Shown here: positions 19,641-26,763 of the stretch, one piece after another
How the letters are laid out: each line of letters starts with the position of its first letter
Position numbering within the stretch: position 1 is the first letter of the stretch
Source: an uncultured Phycisphaerae bacterium
Lineage (GTDB): Bacteria; Planctomycetota; Phycisphaerae; Sedimentisphaerales; Anaerohalosphaeraceae
Direction: 5' to 3'
NCBI GenBank assembly: GCA_937949545.1
Contig: CALEDR010000019.1
Coordinates: 1-39,606, forward strand
DNA length: 39,606 bases
Position numbers and translations under genes: made by a program
The notes under the pieces: generated by a model
Seen by the model: only the letters and a program-made list of their open reading frames with translations
Told to the model about the DNA's origin: nothing
Database searches by the model: none

Positions 19641-20102
19641 GTGAAACGGTTATCGGCGGGCATCAGCGTTTTTGAACTGCTGTTTGTGCTTCTTTTGGCG
19701 GGACTGCTGGCAGCGGCGGCGGTTCCGCGTCTGCCGATGGGGGCTGTGGGCAGGCAGTCCGTCAAGACGGCCGCCCGTCAGCTGGCCGCCGACCTCCGCT
19801 GGACGCGTCAGCTGGCCCTGGCGGATGCCGCCGGCAATCCGTCCGGCTATGAACTCCGGATGGAGGGTGAGGAACCCTACACCGGCTATTCTGTGCGGAG
19901 CCGCCAAAGCGGAGTCGTTCGAGCGAGTGTTTCATTTGCCTCCGGTGTAGTCTGTACAGGCGGCCGGACCTTTGCGTTCGGTCCGCTGGGCAGCCTCGTC
20001 AGCGGCAGCGGCAGTCAGATTCGTCTTTCCGCGGGAAATATTCGCTATACCCTTACGGTGATTCCGGCAACAGGAGCCGTTTTATGCCGGAAAGAAGAAT
20101 GA
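19641..20102 (+). CDS. Minor pseudopilin (GspH-like)
   Basis: A 153-residue protein starting at GTG 19641, with GAGG nine bases upstream. The prepilin signal is slightly unusual: RLSAG then ISVFELLFVLLLAGLLAAAA, retaining Gly at -1 and Glu at +5. After the helix, SVKTAARQLAADLRWTRQLALADA matches GspH/FimT-type pseudopilins, followed by a small beta-rich domain. It presumably sits near the pseudopilus tip. It overlaps the next gene by ATGA. Confidence 0.85.
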   Translation: MKRLSAGISVFELLFVLLLAGLLAAAAVPRLPMGAVGRQSVKTAARQLAADLRWTRQLALADAAGNPSGYELRMEGEEPYTGYSVRSRQSGVVRASVSFASGVVCTGGRTFAFGPLGSLVSGSGSQIRLSAGNIRYTLTVIPATGAVLCRKEE

Positions 20103-20497
20103 GTCGGTATTCAAAAAGATTGTTCCGTTCGGGGATGACCTTTACGGAGGTTTTGGTCTCTACGCTTATTCTTTCGCTGGCGATGGTGCCGGTGCTGCAG
20201 GCCACCAGCCGGGTGTATTTCTTCACATCCCGGGCGGAAAAGGCCACTCGTTCGCTGATTTTGGCCCAGAATCAGATGGAAGAGCTTCGGGCCCGCGCCG
20301 CAGCGGACTTTTCTTCTTCCTGGTCCGTTTCCAATCAAGTGTTGGGAGGGGGATATCTGGGAACGGTGAGTGCGGACGCGGCCCCGCTTCTTCGGACGGT
20401 TAGTGTGTCCGTGGGATATGATGAAAATCGGAATGGAGTTTTGGAGGAATCGGAGATTCTGGCTGTACTTCGAAGCCGGATTGCCCGGCTTCAATAA
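20099..20497 (+). CDS. Minor pseudopilin (GspI/PilV-like)
   Basis: A 132-residue protein whose ATG overlaps the previous stop (ATGA); an in-frame ATG at 20084 is possible. The prepilin signal is RLFRSG then MTFTEVLVSTLILSLAMV with Glu at +5. The downstream RSLILAQNQMEELRARA is characteristic of GspI/PilV-type minor pseudopilins. A short beta-rich tail with VGYDENRNGVLEESE resembles a calcium-binding loop. It is part of the minor-pseudopilin set at 19641-22264. Confidence 0.85.
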   Translation: MSRYSKRLFRSGMTFTEVLVSTLILSLAMVPVLQATSRVYFFTSRAEKATRSLILAQNQMEELRARAAADFSSSWSVSNQVLGGGYLGTVSADAAPLLRTVSVSVGYDENRNGVLEESEILAVLRSRIARLQ

Positions 20498-20504
20498 GGG
20501 AATG

Positions 20505-21668
20505 ATGGAACAGCGAATCGAACAATCCGAGCGATTCAGAGGCGGCTGGACGCTGGTGGAGATGATATTGGCGTTGTCGCTGGTTTCGGTGGTGTTTCTG
20601 GTGATTTTGCCGCAGTTTCGGATTTTGCAGGCGGGGTGGGACTCCAAAGAGTCCGCTTCAGAGATTCAGCAGAATGCCCGGGTTCTTCAGGAGCATTTGC
20701 ATCGTTATTTGGCGGCGGCTCGTTCAATATCGGTCATCAGCGGTTCGGGTCAGTCTTTGGGGGTTGTAGAGTTTCAGGATGCAGCAGGACAAACATGCCG
20801 TTATGAAGTCGGCCCTGACGGATACGTCTATTTTGGTACGGCAGGAAATTTGTCCCTGCTGGCTGGGCCGGTCAGCCGTTTTCAAATTTCCGGTTTTTCT
20901 CTTGATGATTTGATTAATCCCGCCGAAGAGGTGTCTTCGATTCGGCTGATTCGGGTCAGTTCGGTCATTGCCGGCACAGGGGGGCGAAGTGAATCCTATG
21001 ATTTTTCTGTTTACCTGCGGACCGAGCCGGAACCGACCGCCCTGCGTATCTTGCTGGTTGTGGGGAATCCCTCTTCTTTGACGGCGTATGAACAGCAGCT
21101 TTTCCAGCGGCTGGAGGGCTGGGGGTATGAGATTTCGCTTTTGGATGATCACGCCGGCCAGTCGCAGGTTGATGCGGCGGCTGCGGCGGCCGATGTAGTG
21201 TTTATTCCCTCCAGCTGCGGCTGTCAAAATCTCGGTTCGAAACTGGCTATGGTGCCGATTGGGGTGGTGATGGAACATGAGAATTGTCATGATGATATGC
21301 GGATTTCCAATCAGGAGGGCTCGATGTATTTGGGTTGGGGTGTACGGGTTGTGAACCCTACACATCCCATTACAAGTTCCTATGCGTTGAATGAATATGT
21401 GATTGTCTTATCCTATCTGTTTGGGGATTTGGTTCGTGTCAGGGGTTCCACGGCCGGCGGGCTGGTGCCGCTGGGAATGCGGCTTTTGCAGTCTCATGTG
21501 AATCTGGCAGCTGTGGAGGCAGGCGGTGCTCTGGCGGGAGGAGCGTCAGCACCGGCCAGACGGGTGGTTTTGCCTTGGGGATACAACGGCTTTGACAACA
21601 GTTGGCTGACAGATGAAGGATGGCTGATTCTTCGCCGTTCAATCGAATGGGCTGCCGGAAGAATGTAG
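20505..21668 (+). CDS. Minor pseudopilin (GspJ/PilW-like) fused to a glutamine-amidotransferase-like domain
   Basis: A 387-residue protein, about twice the usual GspJ length. ATG 20505 follows AAGGG; ATG 20502 is an alternative. Residues 1-175 form a pseudopilin with signal RFRGG then WTLVEMILALSLVSVVFLVI (Glu at +5) and the GspJ-like helix ASEIQQNARVLQEHLHRYL. From about residue 180 (DNA 21042 onward) a second domain starts LRILLVVGNPSSL, continues ADVVFIPSS, VVNPTHPITSSY, EAGGALAGG, APARRVVLPWG and ends LTDEGWLILRRSIEWAAG. This pattern resembles class I glutamine-amidotransferase/ThuA-like folds attached to secreted bacterial enzymes. A CGC pair sits in the SSCGC loop, but no Cys-His-Glu triad could be assigned with certainty. 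The domain would be extracytoplasmic at or near the pseudopilus tip. Confidence 0.82.
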   Translation: MEQRIEQSERFRGGWTLVEMILALSLVSVVFLVILPQFRILQAGWDSKESASEIQQNARVLQEHLHRYLAAARSISVISGSGQSLGVVEFQDAAGQTCRYEVGPDGYVYFGTAGNLSLLAGPVSRFQISGFSLDDLINPAEEVSSIRLIRVSSVIAGTGGRSESYDFSVYLRTEPEPTALRILLVVGNPSSLTAYEQQLFQRLEGWGYEISLLDDHAGQSQVDAAAAAADVVFIPSSCGCQNLGSKLAMVPIGVVMEHENCHDDMRISNQEGSMYLGWGVRVVNPTHPITSSYALNEYVIVLSYLFGDLVRVRGSTAGGLVPLGMRLLQSHVNLAAVEAGGALAGGASAPARRVVLPWGYNGFDNSWLTDEGWLILRRSIEWAAGRM

Positions 21669-21853
21669 CGATTCCTGCAAGGATTTATCGGACCGTTCTT
21701 CTCTTTGTTTTCCGTTCCGATAAGGCGGACCTTCCCGACCTTGGCAGACCGTTTGGAAGAAGATTCAAACCGCAGGAAAAGCCGCTTAATCGGCATCCTT
21801 GGATAGACGATGAATTTAAGGAGGCGGATTCTGTCATAAAGTGGAGAAAAACG

Positions 21854-22264
21854 GTGTCGGTAAGAACGAGGACAAGCTGTTCCGGCAGTGTGCTGCTGAT
21901 TGTGGTGTTCCTGCTGGCTCTTACAGCGGCTCTGGTGATCGGGATGCTCCATTTGACAACGCAAGAGCTTCTGCAGGTGAGCAACCATCGGGAAATGACC
22001 CGTGCCCTGGCGGTTGCGGAGGCAGGGCTGAACGATGCGATTGCCGCAATTCGGCAGGATATTGCCTGGAAAAGCGGGTTTACAAATAAGCCGTTTTTTG
22101 AGGATTCCTATAGTGTTTCCGTAGCCGGCAATCCGCCTTTGATTACGATAGAGTCCGTCGGAAGAACATCAGCCGGCTATCAGGCCCGTCTGACAGCTGA
22201 GGTGCGTACAGGATTGTCTTCGCCCTATCCGGTTTCGATTCAATCCTTGCGAGTCAATCCATGA
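21854..22264 (+). CDS. PilX/GspK-like minor pseudopilin, short
   Basis: A 136-residue protein starting at GTG 21854, with GGAG seven bases upstream; the frame extends further 5' without a credible start. It has a basic N-terminus, then SCSG and SVLLIVVFLLALTAALVIGM without the usual Glu at +5, as is normal for GspK/PilX-type pseudopilins. The next segment, REMTRALAVAEAGLNDAIAAI, is the classical PilX helix. The large GspK globular domain is absent. It overlaps the next gene by ATGA. The 185 bases before it hold no other convincing gene. Confidence 0.8.
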   Translation: MSVRTRTSCSGSVLLIVVFLLALTAALVIGMLHLTTQELLQVSNHREMTRALAVAEAGLNDAIAAIRQDIAWKSGFTNKPFFEDSYSVSVAGNPPLITIESVGRTSAGYQARLTAEVRTGLSSPYPVSIQSLRVNP

Positions 22265-23763
22265 AAAGCAGCCGAAAAAAAGAGTCTTTAGGGATTGTTT
22301 TGACGGATGCCTACATAGAGGCCGTCTGGGTACAAGCCTCCGGCTCCCAAATTGTCCGTCTTCGGTCTGCCCGTGCGGACCTGTTGCCGGGAGAGGTTTG
22401 CGGGGGATGGGTTCAGTCTCCGGCTCGGACGGCGGCTCGAATTCGAAAAATGCTCACAAGTGCCCGAATCAGACTTCGGGAGGCGGTTGTCGTGGTGCCG
22501 GACGGTCAGATGGCTGCACAGATTCTGGATTTGCCGGCGGAAATTCCGTCGAATATGCAGAAATTCATCCATACAGAAATGCGTTTCAGTCCGATTCTGG
22601 CCAAAAGGACCCCTTATGCGGATTACCGACTGCTCGGAACGGATGACGATGGAAAAGGGAAGATTCTTGCAGCCCTGACAACCCGGGAATGCATCCGCAA
22701 TCTCGTGGATACCTTCCGGCTGGCGGGAATCCGGATTCAGTCGCTTCAGACGGATTTCTGTGCCGTCTATCAGGCCGCAGAGTCCTTCTGCAATGAAACC
22801 CGAGCGGGCAAAAATCTTCTGCTGGCTTCCCTGACCGGTCAGACGCTGACGATTTGCATCTATTTAGAGCGGAAATTGGATTTCGTGCAGCGGTTTTCCT
22901 GTGAGGGACAAGCCGACATCGCTGCTTTTCTTTTCAGCCAGATACGCACAATCCAGCAGTTTTACGAATTGGAAAAAGGAATTTCGTTTCCGCATCACGG
23001 CCGGATTTTGGTAATTCTGGATCAGAAAAATGGCGTTCAAGAAAAGTTGGCATCAGCTTTAGAAGGATTGGGGGGCCGGACGGTGAGTTGGATTGCCCCT
23101 GACTGGCAGTCCAACAGCATTGTACCAAAGGACAAGGGGCTGATTGGACTGGCGGCCCTCGGAGCCGCCTGGACAGGAATTCAGCCGTCTGCACAGACCA
23201 TGCCGGACTTGCTGCCGCCGGAGGTGCCGGAACTGTATGCCTGGCAGAAAAGTCTGCGAAAGACGGTTGCGGCAGCCGTTTTGATGATCGTAGGATTTTA
23301 TGCGGCCGCCCGGCTGGGGTCTCTGAATGCATCGGCGGATTCGCTTTCTCCTAAGCCGCTGCGTTTGGTGCAACTGGCAGAATGCCAAAAACAGGCCAAA
23401 GAAGAACTCGACCGGCTCCGTGACCTGCACCAGAGCAGCCGACGGCTCCTCCGACAAAAAACGCTTTATTCCTTCTCTGCAATCTTTGAAGAGATTGCCA
23501 ACGCCGTTCCGGCTTCGGTTCAAATGACTTCTCTGGAAATGGACCGGAAAGGACAAATCGGCATCGCGGGCAGGGCTTTGTCCCTGCAGGCTGTTCATCA
23601 GTTTGCTGCACAGCTGGGCCAAAGTCCCCGGATTTCGAACACACAGATAACGGAAAGCCGGCTGGGTGCATCTTCCGGGCGAATGTATGAGTTTCGGATT
23701 GTCTGCCGAATGAACCCTTCTGAAACAGGAGAAAAGAAGGATGCAGAGGCTGCAGCTGATTAA
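22261..23763 (+). CDS. PilM-PilN fusion (GspL-like) assembly protein
   Basis: A 500-residue protein. Residues 1-310 follow the PilM/GspL cytoplasmic actin-like fold (LGIVLTDAYIEAVWV, AVVVVPDGQMAAQILDLP, LLLASLTGQTLTICIYL, GLIGLAALGAAW). A single membrane segment lies at about 333-350, then a coiled coil (370-400) and a PilN-like periplasmic domain (IFEEIANAVPASVQMTSLEMD...). PilM and PilN are usually separate proteins in type IV pili, whereas GspL is a natural fusion of the two. It would connect the ATPase to the PilO-like protein encoded next. The start overlaps the previous stop. Confidence 0.85.
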   Translation: MKSSRKKESLGIVLTDAYIEAVWVQASGSQIVRLRSARADLLPGEVCGGWVQSPARTAARIRKMLTSARIRLREAVVVVPDGQMAAQILDLPAEIPSNMQKFIHTEMRFSPILAKRTPYADYRLLGTDDDGKGKILAALTTRECIRNLVDTFRLAGIRIQSLQTDFCAVYQAAESFCNETRAGKNLLLASLTGQTLTICIYLERKLDFVQRFSCEGQADIAAFLFSQIRTIQQFYELEKGISFPHHGRILVILDQKNGVQEKLASALEGLGGRTVSWIAPDWQSNSIVPKDKGLIGLAALGAAWTGIQPSAQTMPDLLPPEVPELYAWQKSLRKTVAAAVLMIVGFYAAARLGSLNASADSLSPKPLRLVQLAECQKQAKEELDRLRDLHQSSRRLLRQKTLYSFSAIFEEIANAVPASVQMTSLEMDRKGQIGIAGRALSLQAVHQFAAQLGQSPRISNTQITESRLGASSGRMYEFRIVCRMNPSETGEKKDAEAAAD

Positions 23764-24364
23764 ACAGGGGGCTTGGCTTCGGGAGTGGCTGCCTGTTTTG
23801 GCGGCGGGAGTGATTCTGGCAGCGGGGTATCCGCTGTTTCTGCATCCCCTTGTGCAGTCGGCTCAGGCCTCTTCTCAGGGACGGCGGTTTGAGGCCCTCT
23901 ACGCCGAACGTCTGGCGTCGATGGAACGAATGAAAGAGCGTCTGGATTCCCAGCTGCGGCAGCTGGAAGACCAGCAGGCGTCGGAGCCCTCATCGATCTT
24001 TACGTCAGAACAGGCTGAATCCTTTTTTGTCTGGCTGGAACAGGCCGCCGCTCAGGCACGCTGTCGTCTGGCCTCTGTGGAATACGAGGCAGCACCAAAA
24101 CCCCTTTCCGTTTTGCCCAATGAGTCCAAGACCGTGGATATCCGGGCGGTCAAGCTGCTGATGCACGGCACGTATGACGCCTGGATTCAGTGGGTTCGCC
24201 AGATCGAATCCTATCCACAATGTGTGCTGCTGGATTCGCTGAAGATTGACTCGACCAGAGAGCGTCCGGGTGTACTGACGGGGCGGGCGTGCCTGCTGGT
24301 GCCGATTGCCCGAGATATGGACCGTCGGGAGCCGTCCACGACGGAGAAGTCAAAGGAGCAATAA
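23741..24364 (+). CDS. PilO/GspM-like inner-membrane assembly protein
   Basis: A 207-residue bitopic protein overlapping the previous gene by 23 bases, with AGGAGAAAAGAAGG before its ATG. It has one N-terminal membrane segment (WLPVLAAGVILAAGYPLFL), a coiled coil (RRFEALYAERL...QLRQLEDQQ), and a ferredoxin-like periplasmic domain with SFFVWLEQAAAQARCRLASVEY and the PilO-type LLMHGTYDAWIQWVRQIESYP. It would dimerise with the PilN part of the preceding protein. Confidence 0.83.
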   Translation: MQRLQLIKQGAWLREWLPVLAAGVILAAGYPLFLHPLVQSAQASSQGRRFEALYAERLASMERMKERLDSQLRQLEDQQASEPSSIFTSEQAESFFVWLEQAAAQARCRLASVEYEAAPKPLSVLPNESKTVDIRAVKLLMHGTYDAWIQWVRQIESYPQCVLLDSLKIDSTRERPGVLTGRACLLVPIARDMDRREPSTTEKSKEQ

Positions 24365-24367
24365 GGT

Positions 24368-25582
24368 ATGAATGGGATAATAAAGATCGTTTTACCGGGT
24401 TTTTTGCTTTTTGGAATGTGTGTGTACGCCCAGGAGACAGCGGTTTCCCGCGATCCGTTTGGGAGTTTGACGGCTGAAGTGTCTGTGATGGAGCCTGCTG
24501 AATCGGCAGCCGCTTCCATAGACGGGCGTCAGATGGCCGTACAGACGGTGATGCTGAAGTTCCTTCGTGCGGAAAATCTGAAGGACCTGGTCAGCGGAAT
24601 GCTCTCGCCGGCAGGCAAGGTATCGATTGATGCAGCCACCAACTCGCTTCTCCTTTGTGATTTGCCGGATTATCTGGAGCGGATAGTCGGTGAAGTCCGC
24701 CGGGCGGACCGAATGCCGGAGCAGATTCTGATTGAAGTGGTCATAGCGGACGTGATGCTTGTTGACGATACGGAAATCGGCGTCAATTGGCAGTTTCTTC
24801 TGGGAGGTGCGGAGGGCAGAGGAACGACCTCCAAGCAGGTTTTGCTGGATACCTTTGATACATCCACACCGGCCACGGCTGGAATGGACCTTACGTTTCT
24901 CAATGGGGATTTGACGGCGACGCTGCATGCACTCCAGCAGCAGCGGCACGTGGAACTGCTGGCGACCCCGCGGATTGTGGTGCTCAGCGGACAGGAGGCG
25001 GAAATCAAAACGGTGGAGGAAATTCCTTATACGGAGACCAGCGATACATCCGGCGGCGGAACGTTGACGAGTACGAAATTTAAGGAAGTGGGCGTAACGC
25101 TGACGGTCAAAGCGGTGGTGACGGATGAGCGGAAAATCCAGATGACAATTCAGCCAAAGCAGAATGTGACCTCGGGCAAATCATCCACCAATGTGCCTAT
25201 TGTCAATACCCGGCAGGCCCGAACAACGCTGCTGGTAGAAGACGGTCAGGTGATTGTTTTAGGCGGCTTGCGCAGAAAAGACACCTTGATAACGACTCAG
25301 AAGGTGCCGGTATTGGGAAATCTGCCGCTTCTGGGGATTCTGTTTTCGAGCGAAAGGAAGGAAAAAACAAACTCGGAATTGCTGATTATGCTTGCTCCGC
25401 ATCTGAATAAAGGATATGAGCCAACCCCGGAGCAGGGGGAGCAGTATCAAACTTTTCACCGTGAACCGATGCTGAAGATTGCTCCTGAACAAACCAATCT
25501 GGCTCCAGCCTATCAACCGGTGGATGCCATTCTTGAATGGCTTCGAAGTCAGTCGCTGATAGAATCTGGGAAAAACGGATAA
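24368..25582 (+). CDS. gspD: Secretin (GspD/PilQ family), short form
   Basis: Forms the outer-membrane gate of the system. The 404-residue protein has a signal peptide (IIKIVLPGFLLFGMCVYAQ) and a single N1-type ring domain at about 58-120 (VMLKFLRAENLKDLVSGML...INSLLL-like pattern NSLLLCDLPDYL). The secretin barrel follows, with ILIEVVIADVMLVDDTEIGVNW, LATPRIVVLSGQEAEI, and the signature VPVLGNLPLLGILFSSERKEK ending SELLIMLAPHL. A typical GspD has about 650 residues with several N-domains, so this is a reduced version. GGAG lies upstream of the ATG. It closes the cluster. Confidence 0.92.
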   Translation: MNGIIKIVLPGFLLFGMCVYAQETAVSRDPFGSLTAEVSVMEPAESAAASIDGRQMAVQTVMLKFLRAENLKDLVSGMLSPAGKVSIDAATNSLLLCDLPDYLERIVGEVRRADRMPEQILIEVVIADVMLVDDTEIGVNWQFLLGGAEGRGTTSKQVLLDTFDTSTPATAGMDLTFLNGDLTATLHALQQQRHVELLATPRIVVLSGQEAEIKTVEEIPYTETSDTSGGGTLTSTKFKEVGVTLTVKAVVTDERKIQMTIQPKQNVTSGKSSTNVPIVNTRQARTTLLVEDGQVIVLGGLRRKDTLITTQKVPVLGNLPLLGILFSSERKEKTNSELLIMLAPHLNKGYEPTPEQGEQYQTFHREPMLKIAPEQTNLAPAYQPVDAILEWLRSQSLIESGKNG

Positions 25583-25619
25583 AATAGGGCTTCATTGTTG
25601 GTGTTTTGCTTGTAAAGAT

Positions 25620-25656
25620 AAAAAAAGCCAGATCCCAAACGAGTTAGAATCTGGCT
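25620..25656 (-). terminator. Terminator-like hairpin oriented toward the minus strand
   Basis: AGCCAGAT (25626-25633) and ATCTGGCT (25649-25656) form an eight-pair stem with a 15-base loop. Seven A residues precede it on the plus strand, so on the minus strand the stem is followed by a T-run, as in an intrinsic terminator. No minus-strand gene lies upstream, and on the plus strand no T-run follows. Confidence 0.45.
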
Positions 25657-25669
25657 TCGGAGGAGGGTG

Positions 25670-25774
25670 ATGAAAAGCCTGAAAAGTACTCTCTATAAGA
25701 CCCTGAAAGACCCTTCTTTTATATGCTATAGTCATATCGAACAGATTTTGTTCAGAACTTTAACAAAATTTTAA
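25670..25774 (+). CDS. Possible 34-residue small protein
   Basis: ATG 25670 is preceded by the very strong ribosome-binding sequence GGAGGAGGG (25659-25667) directly after the hairpin. The frame encodes a short, basic, Cys-containing peptide beginning MKSLKSTLYKTLKDP and ends at TAA 25772-25774. There is no recognisable family and the base composition differs from neighbouring genes. Support rests only on the ribosome-binding site; it could equally be chance. Confidence 0.3.
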   Translation: MKSLKSTLYKTLKDPSFICYSHIEQILFRTLTKF

Positions 25775-25895
25775 TGCATTTTAAGGGATATATTGTGTCT
25801 TGATTTGTTGAACAGAAAACGGTTTGCCTTTAGGTTTTTTCTCCTTGCAAAAGAAAAGAGAGTAAGTTATTGTAAAATAAAATGTTGTGGAAGAT

Positions 25896-26759
25896 ATGGC
25901 AGCAAGAAAGAACATTTTGACGTTGCTGGAAATGAAGCAAGCCGGCCGGAAGATTACGGCGGTTACATGCTATGACTACACGACTGCCCAGTGGGTCAGC
26001 CGGGCAGGGGTGGATATGATTCTGGTGGGGGATTCTGCGGCCCAAGTTGTATTCGGATATGAATCAACCCTGCCGGCAACTATGGATATGATGGTAATGC
26101 TTACGGCGGCGGTTCGAAGGGGTGCTCCGGATGTATGTCTGGCTGCCGATATGCCGTTTTTGTCGTATCAGACCTCCCCGTCGGATGCGGTCCGAAATGC
26201 AGGCCGATTTGTTCAAGAGGCCGATGCACAGATTATTAAAATGGAGGTCTCTGCGGCTTATTTGGACGCCGTCAAAGCCGTCAGTGACGCGGGGATGGCG
26301 GTGATGGCCCATATCGGAATTCGTCCTCAGAGCATCACGAAACTCGGACGACTGAAAGCCGAGGGCACAACGGCGGAGCTGGCCTACGAATTAATTGAAC
26401 TGAGCGAGAAAGTTGTCCAGGCCGGGGCCAGTTCGCTTCTTGTGGAAGGGACGGCTCGGGAGGCGGCGGGAATCATCGCCCGTGAATGTCCTGTTCCGGT
26501 TATCAGCTGCGGGTCGGGGCCGGACTGTGACGGCCAGATTCTGGTGATTTCGGATATTCTCGGATTGAGCAGCGGTTCTTTGCCGAAATTTTCGAAACGA
26601 TTTGCTGATTTGGGCCGGACGGTTGAGGAAGCCGTGGCCGCTTATGCTCAGGAAATCCGGGAAGGCCGGTTTCCTGATGATTCGCAGTGCTACCATATCA
26701 AAGCGGGCGAACTTGAAAAGCTGACACAAATTTTGTCCCGTGGAAGCAGGAATCAATAA
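25896..26759 (+). CDS. panB: 3-methyl-2-oxobutanoate hydroxymethyltransferase
   Basis: Transfers a hydroxymethyl group from methylene-tetrahydrofolate to alpha-ketoisovalerate to give ketopantoate, the first step of pantothenate and CoA synthesis. The protein of about 287 residues shows the PanB order: TCYDYTTAQWVSRAGVDMILVGDS (metal-binding Asp), LAADMPFLSYQ, IIKMEV, MAHIGIRPQS and VISCGSGPDCDGQILVISDILG. The start at ATG 25896 has a weak ribosome-binding site; GTG at 25887 is possible. Other pantothenate genes are not in view. Confidence 0.95.
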   Translation: MAARKNILTLLEMKQAGRKITAVTCYDYTTAQWVSRAGVDMILVGDSAAQVVFGYESTLPATMDMMVMLTAAVRRGAPDVCLAADMPFLSYQTSPSDAVRNAGRFVQEADAQIIKMEVSAAYLDAVKAVSDAGMAVMAHIGIRPQSITKLGRLKAEGTTAELAYELIELSEKVVQAGASSLLVEGTAREAAGIIARECPVPVISCGSGPDCDGQILVISDILGLSSGSLPKFSKRFADLGRTVEEAVAAYAQEIREGRFPDDSQCYHIKAGELEKLTQILSRGSRNQ

Positions 26760-26763
26760 GAGA

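Larger units (their letters stand above)
25583..25886. other. AT-rich intergenic region between secretin and panB
   Basis: About 300 bases, clearly more AT-rich than the surrounding genes. It contains the hairpin at 25626-25656 and the small open frame at 25670-25774, listed separately. A short inverted repeat, GAACA/TGTTC, occurs near 25740-25752. No clear panB promoter could be assigned. Confidence 0.6.

Noticed and set aside
21809-21838. Nine-codon frame with internal AAGGAGG before the PilX-like gene
   Set aside because: Too short and without its own ribosome-binding site; the AAGGAGG is probably incidental.
25740-25794. panB promoter using TTAACA (25760) and TATATT (25789)
   Set aside because: Spacing of 23 bases is too long for a normal promoter.
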